The position numbers and the translations under genes are program-made. Below, in pieces: positions 34,575 through 44,847 of a DNA stretch of 64,000 nt (the first letter of the stretch is position 1; each line of letters opens with the position of its first letter). The notes below the pieces were generated by a model. That model had not been told where the DNA came from and ran no database searches. It saw nothing but the letters and a program-made list of their open reading frames with translations. The DNA is from Mesorhizobium sp. INR15 (lineage in GTDB: Bacteria; Pseudomonadota; Alphaproteobacteria; Rhizobiales; Rhizobiaceae): the NCBI RefSeq assembly GCF_015500075.1, contig NZ_CP045496.1, forward strand, positions 992,001-1,056,000, written 5' to 3'.

Positions 34575-35618
34575 CTACCTCTGAGCCAGCCGGCTGCTCT
34601 CGACCGCGATGCCCAGCAGCGCCTGTCGCGCCAGTGCAACCGAAAGGTCCGGACGGCGGCGGGTTTGCAGGACGGCGGTCTGCAGCCGGGTCAGCGCGCG
34701 GCCAAGGGCGTCGCTGTTCCAGCGCTCTAGCGCTTTTTCAACAAGCTTTTTCCGGGCAAAGAACACCGGGGGACGTGCCGCCGCGACGACCGATGCGGCA
34801 TTGCGGTTGCCCGCGTCCATCTGGCCGCGCATCACCTGGATCGCCTGGAATTGCCGCATTGCCGAGGACAGCACCAGAAACGGCTGCCCGCCGGACTGGC
34901 AGTGACGGGTAAAGGCGGTGTCGAAATCGCCGATCTTGCCCTCCAGCAAGGCGTCGACCGCATCGTCGAAGGAGGCGCCGGAGACATCGCCGGACATTGC
35001 CTTGACGTCCTCGACGTCGATGTCTTTCTGGCCATGGGCGTAAAGCACAAGCTTCTCGATCTCGCCGCGCGAGGCCAGCCGGTCGCCGCCGAGGTTGCGG
35101 CGCAACGCCTGCCTGGCATCAAGCGTCATAGACATGCCGGCCTTGCGCAACTCGTCGTCGATAACGGCGTCGATGTCCCTGGCTTCGTCGGCATAGCAAG
35201 GCAGCGCCATGGCGCTGTCGGCACCCTCCACGATCGCCCGCAGGCCGACGCCTTTCTTGAGGTCGCCGGCTTCGATCAGGATGATGGCATCGCGCGGCGG
35301 CTCGGCTGTCAGCGCCTTGACGTCATCGGCAAGCGCCTTCTGGCCGCTGGCATTGCGCACCCATAGCAGGCGCCGGTCGGAAAACATCGGCACGGTGCGG
35401 GCCTCGTCGAGCAGCCGGCCTTCGTCGCGGTCCACCTCCGACCCCTCCAGCCGGACGACCGAGAACGGATCGTCCAGCGGCAATCCGGTCTTGGTGGCAA
35501 AGGCTTTGGCGCGTTCGGCAACGAGGCCGCGATCAGGGCCGTATAGCAGCACGATGGAGATGCGCGCATCGGGCCGCGCCAGCCATGAATCGACCTCGAA
35601 AGCTTTCTTCTGTGCCAT
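34575..35618 (-). CDS. holA: DNA polymerase III delta subunit
   Basis: Clamp-loader subunit that opens the sliding clamp. The 347-residue protein begins MAQKKAFEVDSWLARPD. It has the DNA_pol3_delta pattern: VLLYGPDRGLVAERAKAFA, EARTVPMFSDRRLLWVRNA, the LGGDRLASRGEIEKLVLYA helical segment, and a C-terminal domain with LQTAVLQTRRRPDLSVALARQALL. In many alphaproteobacteria holA follows leuS and lptE; neither gene is seen upstream here. Confidence 0.93.
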   Translation of the reverse strand: MAQKKAFEVDSWLARPDARISIVLLYGPDRGLVAERAKAFATKTGLPLDDPFSVVRLEGSEVDRDEGRLLDEARTVPMFSDRRLLWVRNASGQKALADDVKALTAEPPRDAIILIEAGDLKKGVGLRAIVEGADSAMALPCYADEARDIDAVIDDELRKAGMSMTLDARQALRRNLGGDRLASRGEIEKLVLYAHGQKDIDVEDVKAMSGDVSGASFDDAVDALLEGKIGDFDTAFTRHCQSGGQPFLVLSSAMRQFQAIQVMRGQMDAGNRNAASVVAAARPPVFFARKKLVEKALERWNSDALGRALTRLQTAVLQTRRRPDLSVALARQALLGIAVESSRLAQR

Positions 35619-35860
35619 GGGTTCTGGTTAGCATGGTGCGAGGGCAGGGTGAACTCCCACCTCCCACAAGGAAGAGGTGGAGCCTAGGCAGTCCCGGACC
35701 TGCAGGAATTTCCAGCTGTTGCGGCAAATCAGGCATAACCATTCGCCAAGTTGCGTCTAGCCCCGCAAGATAGACAAGAAATTTCGTCTTGATATCGGCA
35801 TGTTGCCGGCGGCGCGGATGTGCGAATATCCCGGCCAGGCACCATGGGAGGACTTAGGTC

Positions 35861-37093
35861 ATGGCCGATGCTGGACTGTTGCGGTTTCACGTTCCGGAAC
35901 CGGAAGTGCGGCCGGGCGGCACGCCTGATTTTTCCAATGTGACCATTCCCGAGGCCGGCTCGGTGCCACGCCCCGAAATCGATGTCGATCCGCGCACCAT
36001 CCGCGATCTCGCTTTCTCGATCATCCGTGTCCTGAACCGCGACGGTCAGGCAGTCGGTCCCTGGGCCGGTTCTCTGTCCGATGACGAGTTGCTGGTCGGC
36101 CTGCGCCACATGATGACGCTGCGCAGCTTCGATACGCGCATGCAGATGGCGCAGCGCCAGGGCAAGACTTCGTTCTACATGCAGCATCTGGGCGAAGAGG
36201 CGGTGAGCTGCGCTTTCCGCAAGGCGCTGATGCCAGGCGACATGAATTTCCCGACCTATCGTCAGGCAGGCCTGCTCATCGCTGACGGCTATCCGATGGT
36301 CACGATGATGAATCAGATCTATTCGAACGAGGCCGATCCGCTGAAAGGCCGGCAGCTCCCGATCATGTACTCGTCGAAGGAGCATGGCTTCTTCTCGATC
36401 TCCGGCAATCTGGCGACGCAGTATATCCAGGCGGTCGGCTGGGCGATGGCGTCGGCGATCTCGAATGATTCAAAGATCGCCGCGGCCTGGATCGGCGACG
36501 GTTCGACCGCCGAGTCCGACTTTCATTCAGCGCTGGTGTTCGCCTCCACCTACAAGGCGCCGGTGGTGCTCAATGTCGTCAACAACCAGTGGGCGATCTC
36601 GACCTTCCAGGGCATAGCACGTGGCGGTTCCGGCACTTTCGCAGCGCGCGGGCTCGGCTTCGGCATTCCTGCATTGCGTGTCGATGGCAACGACTATCTT
36701 GCCGTCCACGCAGTCGCCAAATGGGCAGCGGAGCGCGCGCGGAAGAATCTCGGGCCGACGCTGATCGAATATGTCACCTACCGCGCCGGCGCGCATTCAA
36801 GCTCGGACGATCCATCCGCCTATCGGCCGAAAACCGAGTCCGACGCGTGGCCGCTGGGCGATCCCGTCGTCCGGCTAAAGAACCATCTCATCGCGCGCGG
36901 CCTCTGGTCGGACGAGCGGCATGTCCAGGCCGAGGCCGAAATCCTCGACACCGTGCTCGCGGCGCAAAAAGAGGCCGAAGCCAACGGCACGTTGCATGCC
37001 GGCGGCAAGCCCTCGACGCGCGAAATGTTCGAAGGCGTCTTTGCCGAAATGCCGCCGCATCTGCGGCGCCAGCGCCAGCAGGCGGGAGTCTGA
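35861..37093 (+). CDS. bkdA1: Branched-chain 2-oxoacid dehydrogenase E1 alpha subunit
   Basis: Thiamine-diphosphate subunit that decarboxylates 2-oxo acids from Val, Leu and Ile. The TPP motif runs from IGDGSTAESDFHSALVF to VVNNQWAIS. The phosphorylatable-loop equivalent is YRAGAHSSSDDPSAYR. The N-terminal MADAGLLRFHVPEPEVRPGG extension is typical of bacterial BkdA1 proteins. A GGGAGGAC box precedes ATG 35861. It heads an operon with E1 beta, E2 and E3. No bkdR-type Lrp regulator lies directly upstream. Confidence 0.94.
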   Translation: MADAGLLRFHVPEPEVRPGGTPDFSNVTIPEAGSVPRPEIDVDPRTIRDLAFSIIRVLNRDGQAVGPWAGSLSDDELLVGLRHMMTLRSFDTRMQMAQRQGKTSFYMQHLGEEAVSCAFRKALMPGDMNFPTYRQAGLLIADGYPMVTMMNQIYSNEADPLKGRQLPIMYSSKEHGFFSISGNLATQYIQAVGWAMASAISNDSKIAAAWIGDGSTAESDFHSALVFASTYKAPVVLNVVNNQWAISTFQGIARGGSGTFAARGLGFGIPALRVDGNDYLAVHAVAKWAAERARKNLGPTLIEYVTYRAGAHSSSDDPSAYRPKTESDAWPLGDPVVRLKNHLIARGLWSDERHVQAEAEILDTVLAAQKEAEANGTLHAGGKPSTREMFEGVFAEMPPHLRRQRQQAGV

Positions 37094-37095
37094 CC

Positions 37096-38109
37096 ATGCC
37101 AAGACGGACGATGATCGAGGCGATCCGCGACGCCATGGATGTATCGATGGGTCGCGACGACAAAGTCGTGGTGTTTGGCGAGGATGTCGGCTTCTTCGGC
37201 GGCGTCTTCCGCTGCACGCAAGGCCTGCAGGCCAAATACGGCAAGAGCCGCTGTTTCGACGCGCCGATCAATGAATCCGGCATTGTTGGCTCCGCCATCG
37301 GCATGGCCGCCTACGGGCTGAAGCCCTGCGTGGAAATCCAGTTTGCCGACTACATGTATCCGGCCTACGACCAGCTGACGCAGGAAGCCTCGCGGCTGCG
37401 CTATCGCTCGAACGGCGATTTCACTTGCCCGATCGTGGTGCGGATGCCGACCGGCGGCGGCATCTTTGGCGGGCAGACGCACAGCCAGAGCCCCGAGGCC
37501 CTGTTCACGCATGTGTCCGGCCTGAAGACTGTTGTGCCGTCCAATCCGCATGACGCGAAGGGCTTGCTGATCGCCGCGATCGAGGATCCAGATCCGGTGA
37601 TCTTCCTTGAACCGAAGCGGCTCTACAACGGCCCGTTCGACGGCCATCATGACCGGCCGGTCACGCCATGGTCAAAACACGAGCTCGGCGAGGTCGCCGA
37701 CGGCCACTACACTGTCCCGCTCGGCAAGGCCGCGATCCGCAGGACGGGCTCGGCCGTCACCGTGCTCGCGTATGGCACGATGGTCTATGTCGCGCAGGCG
37801 GCTGCCGAGGAGACCGGGATCGATGCCGAGATCATCGATCTCAGGACGCTTCTGCCGCTCGACCTGGACACGATCGTCGCCTCGGTGAAAAAGACCGGCC
37901 GCTGCGTCGTCGTGCATGAGGCGACGCTGACATCCGGGTTCGGCGCCGAGCTTTCGGCGCTGGTGCAGGAAAACTGCTTCTACCATCTCGAGGCGCCGGT
38001 GGCGCGGGTCGCCGGCTGGGACACGCCTTATCCGCATGCGCAGGAGTGGGACTATTTCCCCGGTCCGGCCCGGGTTGGCCGTGCGCTCATCGAAACAATG
38101 CAAGCCTAG
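37096..38109 (+). CDS. bkdA2: Branched-chain 2-oxoacid dehydrogenase E1 beta subunit
   Basis: Partner of BkdA1 in the E1 heterotetramer. It starts two bases after the E1 alpha stop. Conserved features include VVVFGEDVGFFGGVFRCTQGL with the TPP-contacting Glu, FDAPINESGIVGSAIGMA, QIFADYM-like QFADYMYPAYDQLTQEASRLRYRS, and HSQSPEALF. The 337-residue length is normal. The E2 gene follows 18 bp downstream. Confidence 0.94.
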   Translation: MPRRTMIEAIRDAMDVSMGRDDKVVVFGEDVGFFGGVFRCTQGLQAKYGKSRCFDAPINESGIVGSAIGMAAYGLKPCVEIQFADYMYPAYDQLTQEASRLRYRSNGDFTCPIVVRMPTGGGIFGGQTHSQSPEALFTHVSGLKTVVPSNPHDAKGLLIAAIEDPDPVIFLEPKRLYNGPFDGHHDRPVTPWSKHELGEVADGHYTVPLGKAAIRRTGSAVTVLAYGTMVYVAQAAAEETGIDAEIIDLRTLLPLDLDTIVASVKKTGRCVVVHEATLTSGFGAELSALVQENCFYHLEAPVARVAGWDTPYPHAQEWDYFPGPARVGRALIETMQA

Positions 38110-38127
38110 AGACTGGGGAGACCTGAG

Positions 38128-39453
38128 ATGGGTGAACACATCATCAAGCTGCCCGATGTCGGCGAAGGCGTCGCCGAGGCCGAGCTTGTCGAATGGCATG
38201 TGAAGGTCGGCGACATCGTGCGCGAGGACGCCGTGCTCGCCGCCGTCATGACCGACAAGGCGACGGTCGAGATTCCATCGCCGGTCGACGGCGAAATTCT
38301 CTGGCTGGGTGCCGAGATCGGAGACACGGTGGCGATCGGCTCGCCGATCGTGCGGCTAAAGGTGGCTGGCGAGGGCAATGTGAAAGCTGGCGGCAAGCCG
38401 ACGGAGCCGGCCGCTGACACCGAAGCGCCAGCAGCGCCGGCAAGCCCGAAGCCTGAAACCGCACCAGCCCCAAAGCCGGCTAGGCCGGTCGAGGCCCCGG
38501 TGAAAGCCGCGCCGCCGGCTGCCGCGGCCAAGCCGCTTTCAACCTCCTCCGTCGGCGCGCCACGTGCTGAAGGCGAGAAGCCGCTGGCCTCCCCTGCCAT
38601 TCGCTTGCGGGCCAAGGAAGCCGGCATCGATCTTCGCCAGGTCTCGGGCAGCGGTCCGGCGGGACGCATCGGCCACGAGGACATCAAGGCGTTCCTGGCG
38701 CGCGGTCCGCAGGTGGCGAAGGCATCGAGTCTTGCCCGCAACGATGGTGTGCAGGACATCAAGGTCATCGGGCTGCGGCGCAAGATCGCCGAGAAGATGA
38801 CGTTGTCCAAGTCGCGCATCCCGCACATCACTTATGTCGAGGAAATCGACGTCACGGCGCTGGAAGACCTGCGGGCCGCGCTCAACAAGGAAAAGCGCCC
38901 AGTTGGCGCGGAACGGCCAAAGCTGACGCTGCTGCCATTCCTGATGCGGGCGATGGTCAAGGCCATCGCCGACCAGCCCAATCTCAACGCGCTGTTCGAC
39001 GATGAGGCCGGCATCATCCACCAGCATGGCGGCATCCATATCGGTATTGCCGCGCAGACGCCGTCAGGCCTGGTGGTGCCCGTGGTCAAACATGCCGAGG
39101 CGCGCGACATCTGGGAATGCGGCGCGGAGGTAATCCGGCTGGCCGAGGCGGCGAAGTCCGGCACCGCCACGCGGGACGAGCTTTCGGGGTCGACCATCAC
39201 CATCACCTCGCTTGGCGCCATGGGTGGCGTGGCGACGACGCCTGTCATCAATCATCCGGAGGTGGCGATCATCGGCGTCAACAAGATGATGGTGCGGCCG
39301 GTGTGGGACGGAACCCAGTTCATCCCGCGCAAGATGATGAACCTGTCCTCCAGCTTCGATCACCGCGTCATCGATGGCTGGGATGCCGCCGTGTTCATCC
39401 AGCGGATCAAGACGCTGCTGGAGACGCCAGCGATGATTTTCGTGGAAGGCTGA
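38128..39453 (+). CDS. bkdB: Branched-chain 2-oxoacid dehydrogenase E2 (dihydrolipoyl acyltransferase)
   Basis: Core subunit that moves the acyl group to CoA. One lipoyl domain has the lipoylation site MTDKATVEIPSP near residue 46. A Pro/Ala-rich linker follows, then a subunit-binding domain (SPAIRLRAKEAGIDLRQVSG). The C-terminal catalytic domain ends with the active-site block SSFDHRVIDGWDAA. The 441-residue length is as expected. A 250-bp gap with a repeat element separates it from the E3 gene. Confidence 0.94.
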   Translation: MGEHIIKLPDVGEGVAEAELVEWHVKVGDIVREDAVLAAVMTDKATVEIPSPVDGEILWLGAEIGDTVAIGSPIVRLKVAGEGNVKAGGKPTEPAADTEAPAAPASPKPETAPAPKPARPVEAPVKAAPPAAAAKPLSTSSVGAPRAEGEKPLASPAIRLRAKEAGIDLRQVSGSGPAGRIGHEDIKAFLARGPQVAKASSLARNDGVQDIKVIGLRRKIAEKMTLSKSRIPHITYVEEIDVTALEDLRAALNKEKRPVGAERPKLTLLPFLMRAMVKAIADQPNLNALFDDEAGIIHQHGGIHIGIAAQTPSGLVVPVVKHAEARDIWECGAEVIRLAEAAKSGTATRDELSGSTITITSLGAMGGVATTPVINHPEVAIIGVNKMMVRPVWDGTQFIPRKMMNLSSSFDHRVIDGWDAAVFIQRIKTLLETPAMIFVEG

Positions 39454-39523
39454 GATGGAGCGGATGTCGAAAGTCCATATGGCAGCGAAGAGTCGTCATT
39501 GTGCGGCGTTGGAATGTGAGCTC

Positions 39524-39664
39524 CCCCTTCTCCCCTTGTGGGAGAAGGTGTCGCCGAAGGCGACGGATGAGGGGTGCTCCAGCCTGATACGCACGGTGAT
39601 CCTTCGCGCACCCTCATCCGTCTCGGCGCTGCGCGCCGATCCACCTTCTCCCACAAGGGGAGAA
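39524..39664. repeat. Long inverted intergenic repeat, copy R2
   Basis: About 140 bp with inverted ends (CCCCTTCTCCCCTTGTGGGA and CCCACAAGGGGAGAA) and inner blocks shared with R1, including GCCGAAGGCGACGGATGAGG. It interrupts the bkd operon between E2 and E3. Confidence 0.85.
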
Positions 39665-39704
39665 CGCAAGGCTCGCGCCAGCCATCGCCGAAAGGACAGC
39701 TGAC

Positions 39705-41102
<1,398 letters not shown>

Positions 41103-41109
41103 GGGCGTG

Positions 41110-41258
41110 ATCTCCCCCCTTGAGGGGGAGATGGCCGGCAGGCCAGAGGGGGTCGGTTCGACCGTGCTCGGCCTCCTGCGACACAAGGAAGCTGGCGCTT
41201 CACGCGCGGCGACCCCCTCTGTCGCCTTCGGCGACATCTCCCCCTCAAGGGGGGAGAT
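41110..41258. repeat. Long inverted intergenic repeat, copy R4 (variant type)
   Basis: About 150 bp with ends ATCTCCCCCCTTGAGGGGGA and CCCCTCAAGGGGGGAGAT. Inner blocks GGCCAGAGGGGGTCG and CGACCCCCTCTGTCGCC are also inverted. It differs in sequence from R1-R3 but has the same architecture. It lies between the convergent lpdA and saccharopine-dehydrogenase-like genes. Confidence 0.8.
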
Positions 41259-41266
41259 TAGGCTCC

Positions 41267-42370
41267 TCAGCTAGCGAGCCGGCTTACCATCTCGTGCTGC
41301 GCGTAGGCGCGGCCGAAACGGTTGGCGAGGAATGTGTCGAGCGCGATGTCTTCCTGCTTGACGAAGCCGGTCGCCGGCAGGCTGCCGTCGGCCAGCATGT
41401 CGAGCACCGCGCAGATGCCGGATGCCGTGGTGATCTGGATGGCGCTGCGCACGACAGTGCCGACGCGCCTGGAATAGATCTTGTTGGCGTAGGTTTCCTG
41501 CAGCAGGCGGCCGTTCTTACGGCCCGAGACGGTGACAAAGACGATGACGACGTCCTGCAGCGTCGCCGGCAGCGCGCTTTCAAAAATGTCCTTCAGCACG
41601 TCACGGCGGTGACGCAGGCCGAGATCGTTGAGCAGCGCCTTCATGATCGCGGCGTGGCCGGGATAGCGGATGGTGCGGTAGTTGAGCGTGCGCACCTTGC
41701 CTTTCAGCGTCTCGGCCAGCGTGCCAAGCCCGCCCGACGTGTTGAACGCCTCGTAGGTGACGCCGTCGAGCGAGAATTCCTCGCGCTCTTCCAGCGGCGG
41801 CACTTCGACCAGCTCGCCCTCGACGATCGCCTCGCAAGGCTCGCAATATTCGTTGATGACGCCGTCGGTGCTCCAGGTCAGATTGTAGTTCAGCGCATTC
41901 GACGGGTATTGCGGCAGCGCGCCAACCCGCATGCGCACGCTTTCCAGCGTGTCGAAGCGGCTGGCAAGGTCGTTGGCGACGATGGAGATGAAGCCCGGCG
42001 CCAGGCCGCATTGCGGAATGAAGGCGCTCTTGCCCGAGCGCGCCAGTTCCTTGACGCGGCGGGTCGAGACGACGTCCTCGGTCAGGTCGAGATAGTGCAC
42101 GCCGGCAGTTGCAGCGGCCTCGGCGATGCGCGTGGTCAGGTGGAAGGGGGCGGCACTCAGCACCGCGAACTTGCCTTCGAGAGCCGCTTCCAGCACGCCT
42201 GCCGCTTCGATGTCCAGTTCAAGCGTGGCGACAGCGGCCGGCAGTTCCGCCGATCCGAGCTGCGCCGCCGAGCGGTCGACGAGGGTGACATGATAGTCGC
42301 CGGTGGCGGCGAGCATCTCCGCGATGGTCGAGCCGATCTTGCCGGCGCCAACGACTACGATTTTCTTCAT
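41267..42370 (-). CDS. Saccharopine dehydrogenase-like / lysine 6-dehydrogenase family protein
   Basis: A 367-residue NAD(P)-dependent oxidoreductase. The Rossmann motif is VVVGAGKIGSTIAEMLA at residues 4-20, followed by the acidic DRS that favours NAD. The family blocks FIPQCGLAPGFISIVANDLA and LPQYPSNALNYNLTWSTDGVINEY are present. Relatives include lysine 6-dehydrogenase and saccharopine reductase, so lysine catabolism is the likely context. An Lrp-type regulator diverges from it, as is usual for amino-acid catabolic genes. Confidence 0.85.
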   Translation of the reverse strand: MKKIVVVGAGKIGSTIAEMLAATGDYHVTLVDRSAAQLGSAELPAAVATLELDIEAAGVLEAALEGKFAVLSAAPFHLTTRIAEAAATAGVHYLDLTEDVVSTRRVKELARSGKSAFIPQCGLAPGFISIVANDLASRFDTLESVRMRVGALPQYPSNALNYNLTWSTDGVINEYCEPCEAIVEGELVEVPPLEEREEFSLDGVTYEAFNTSGGLGTLAETLKGKVRTLNYRTIRYPGHAAIMKALLNDLGLRHRRDVLKDIFESALPATLQDVVIVFVTVSGRKNGRLLQETYANKIYSRRVGTVVRSAIQITTASGICAVLDMLADGSLPATGFVKQEDIALDTFLANRFGRAYAQHEMVSRLAS

Positions 42371-42494
42371 GGATGGATCCCTCACTGAACGCTTGATTGC
42401 TGACGCAGATTCGCAGCTTGCCGGACGAAAAGAAGCGTGGAATTGTTCGAAACGAAACACAGTTCTGAACAATACGCCGACAGGAACCGTCAAA

Positions 42495-42923
42495 ATGCTC
42501 AGTGATGCTGAACAGGCCCTGCTTTCCCTGCTGCGCGAGAACGCGCGCGCCTCGACCACCGAACTGGCGCGCCGGCTCGGGGTGTCGCGAACAACAGTGC
42601 AGAGCCGCATCGAGCGGCTGGAGCAGCGCGGCATCATCACCGGCTATGGCGTCAAGCTGGCGCCGGACTACGAACAGGGGCTGGTGCGGGCACATGTGCT
42701 GCTCACCGTGACGCCGAAGCTCGCCGACAAGGTGGTGCGCAGCCTGCGGGCACTGGCGCCGGTGCGGACGCTGCACTCCGTCAGCGGCAATTTCGATATG
42801 ATCGTCGTGGCCGACGCGCCGTCGATCCGGGATCTCGACACGCTTCTTGACCAGATCGGTGCCCTGGAAGGCGTCGAGCGGACATCGTCGTCGATTATCC
42901 TGTCGACACGGATCGACCGCTGA
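42495..42923 (+). CDS. Lrp/AsnC-family transcriptional regulator
   Basis: A regulator of 142 residues with an N-terminal winged HTH (TTELARRLGVSRTTVQSRIERL) and a C-terminal RAM ligand domain (RTLHSVSGNFDMIVVADAPS). The start is ATG 42495; the frame is open upstream but overlaps the divergent gene. It lies head-to-head with the saccharopine-dehydrogenase-like gene, 124 bp apart. By family habit it probably senses lysine or a related amino acid and controls that gene. Confidence 0.9.
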   Translation: MLSDAEQALLSLLRENARASTTELARRLGVSRTTVQSRIERLEQRGIITGYGVKLAPDYEQGLVRAHVLLTVTPKLADKVVRSLRALAPVRTLHSVSGNFDMIVVADAPSIRDLDTLLDQIGALEGVERTSSSIILSTRIDR

Positions 42924-42937
42924 TCGCGCCATGGCTC

Positions 42938-42951
42938 TTACCGATTTGTAA
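42938..42951. promoter_or_regulatory. TTAC-N6-GTAA palindrome upstream of the glycosyltransferase operon
   Basis: TTACCGATTTGTAA, a 4-6-4 inverted repeat, 114 bp before the small membrane peptide gene. The same 4-6-4 element occurs at 49201-49214. CusR-class response regulators use inverted sites of similar geometry, so the regulator at 47208 is the candidate binder. Confidence 0.45.
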
Positions 42952-43064
42952 TAAACCGGCAAGACTCTGGCATATCTGATCGGATATGGTACCCAACAAG
43001 CAGCTGCGGCCACTGTTCCGGTCACGCCGATAGCTTGTTGAGTTAGAAGTGGGGGCTTCTACCG

Positions 43065-43214
43065 ATGCTGGATCGCAGCTATCCCGTCCGTTCGGGAAAA
43101 TGGATTTGGGTCGCCGCGACCCTGGTGTATCTTGTCGTCGTCTTTCTCGCTGTTGAGATGCGCGGCCACCGGCCAGTCGCGGACGAACAATCCTATCTGC
43201 TTTGGATCTGGTAA
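43065..43214 (+). CDS. Small single-helix membrane peptide (49 residues)
   Basis: ATG 43065 opens a 49-codon frame ending at TAA 43212-43214, four bases before the glycosyltransferase start. The N-terminus is basic (MLDRSYPVRSGKW), followed by one helix, WIWVAATLVYLVVVFLAV. A polar tail ends EQSYLLWIW. The GT gene's ATG is so close that translational coupling is likely. I know no family. It could be an assembly factor or regulator of the membrane glycosyltransferase. Confidence 0.6.
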   Translation: MLDRSYPVRSGKWIWVAATLVYLVVVFLAVEMRGHRPVADEQSYLLWIW

Positions 43215-43218
43215 CCCG

Positions 43219-44847
43219 ATGCAGGTGGATCAGTTGTGGGACGATGTTCGCGCGGCCAGGCCGCTCGTTTCAAACCCACTAAAGCGCCTCCCCGCCTCTC
43301 CGGTCGCCCAGCTGGCCATCCTGGTCGTCTTATTCCTGATCCTGCGGATCGGTCTTGCCTCGGTCATTCCGTTGTCAATCGACGAGGCGTACGCGGTTGT
43401 TGTGTCGCGCAGTCATTCGCTTTCGTATTTTGATCACCCTCCGCTCGGCTTCGCGCTTGCCCGTCTCATGGCGGATATCACCGGAAGTGAAAGCAGGCTG
43501 GTCGTGCGGCTGCCCTATGTCGTGCTCGGCTCGCTCTCGGCGCTGCTGCTGTTCCAACTGACCCGCGATGCTTATGGCGCGGTTGCCGCATTCTGGGCAG
43601 CGGCATGGTTTACCGTCGCGCCATTCTTTCTCATATCGGCTGGACACTTCGTGGTGCCCGACGGGCCGCTCGATTTCTTTCTGCTGGCCAGTGCCTGCGC
43701 CGCGGCGCCCATGCTTCTCGGTAAAAAGCCGAGCTTCGTTCTGCTGCGATGGGTCATCGCCGGCATCGCGCTCGGCCTTGCGCTGATGTCCAAATATCAG
43801 GCCGGGCTGTTCGGCATCTCGGCCTTGCTTGTCCTGGTGTTGACGAAACCCGGCCGGGCAGAACTGCGCATGCCGGGTCCTTGGATCGCCGGCGCCATCG
43901 CAGCGCTCGGACTGTTGCCGGTGTTGCTGTGGAACATGGACCACCACTGGATTTCGTTTGCGTTCCAGTCCGGCCGCGGCATGGCCGGGGAAGGTCATGC
44001 CATACATCCAGGCAATCTTGCCGTCACGCTGCTCGGCCAGGCGGCCTATCTGTGGCCGCCGACCTGGCTTGTCGCCATGGCGTGCCTATGGCGCGCTGCC
44101 GTTAGCGGTTCGGCCGCCGATCGGTTCTTCGTGACGATCGCGGCGCCGCCGGTGGTGTTCTTCGACCTGGTCGCCCTGTTCAGCGCCCATTCGCTGCCGC
44201 ACTGGTCGATGAGCGGGTTCCTGTTCACGTTTCCGCTTCTCGGCCAATGGTGCGGCAGCCTTGCCGAACGCCGGCCTGGATTTCTGCGGCTGTCGCTTGT
44301 CGTCGCGGCCACGGTCGTTTCACTGCTGGCCGTAGGATTCGCCGTGCAGACCCGGACCGGTGCCTTCACGCGAGCTTTCTATGAACGGGCACCGAAATTC
44401 GACGTCAACTGGCAGCTCGTCGACTGGTCGGCGCTGACCGGCGATCCACAGAGCAGCGGCCTCGGCGGCGCCGATGCCTACGTGGTCGCATCGAACTGGA
44501 TGCAGGGGGCGCGGGTTGCCGATGCCCTTGGACCAGACGTGCCGATAGAGGTGCTGCCCGGCGATCCTCGCCATTTCCAGTTCATGGATGACAGACGCCT
44601 GAACACGCGAAGCGCTGGGTTCTTTGTCGGGGCCCTGGATTTCGGCAAGGAAGCGCCTCGCGAGCAGGAGTACCGCGACAGTCTGAACGGGCAGTTTGTC
44701 GTCGAAGGTCCGCCCCGGCGCCTTATACAGCGCATCGCGGGGTTTCCCGTTTTCGAAATTCTGGTATTGCCGGTCAAACGCGCTGAAGCAACGCAACCGT
44801 CGATACAAAGCAAGGACGGGGCAAACGATGGCGGGCCGCGTCCATGA
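43219..44847 (+). CDS. ArnT/PMT-type membrane glycosyltransferase (GT39/GT83 fold)
   Basis: An integral membrane glycosyltransferase with about ten helices and a C-terminal soluble part, 542 residues from ATG 43219. The first periplasmic loop has the acidic motif PLSIDEAYAVVVSRS and then YFDHPPLGFALARLM, typical of ArnT-like enzymes that take sugars from polyprenyl phosphate. Rhizobial relatives include the Rgt galacturonosyltransferases that decorate LPS core or lipid A. The acceptor here is unknown. It overlaps the GT2 gene by four bases. Confidence 0.85.
   Translation: MQVDQLWDDVRAARPLVSNPLKRLPASPVAQLAILVVLFLILRIGLASVIPLSIDEAYAVVVSRSHSLSYFDHPPLGFALARLMADITGSESRLVVRLPYVVLGSLSALLLFQLTRDAYGAVAAFWAAAWFTVAPFFLISAGHFVVPDGPLDFFLLASACAAAPMLLGKKPSFVLLRWVIAGIALGLALMSKYQAGLFGISALLVLVLTKPGRAELRMPGPWIAGAIAALGLLPVLLWNMDHHWISFAFQSGRGMAGEGHAIHPGNLAVTLLGQAAYLWPPTWLVAMACLWRAAVSGSAADRFFVTIAAPPVVFFDLVALFSAHSLPHWSMSGFLFTFPLLGQWCGSLAERRPGFLRLSLVVAATVVSLLAVGFAVQTRTGAFTRAFYERAPKFDVNWQLVDWSALTGDPQSSGLGGADAYVVASNWMQGARVADALGPDVPIEVLPGDPRHFQFMDDRRLNTRSAGFFVGALDFGKEAPREQEYRDSLNGQFVVEGPPRRLIQRIAGFPVFEILVLPVKRAEATQPSIQSKDGANDGGPRP

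Noticed and set aside
35884..35899. GGTTTCACGTTCCGGA resembling parS
   Set aside because: The essential CACGTG centre is broken (CACGTT), and it lies in the bkdA1 coding sequence.
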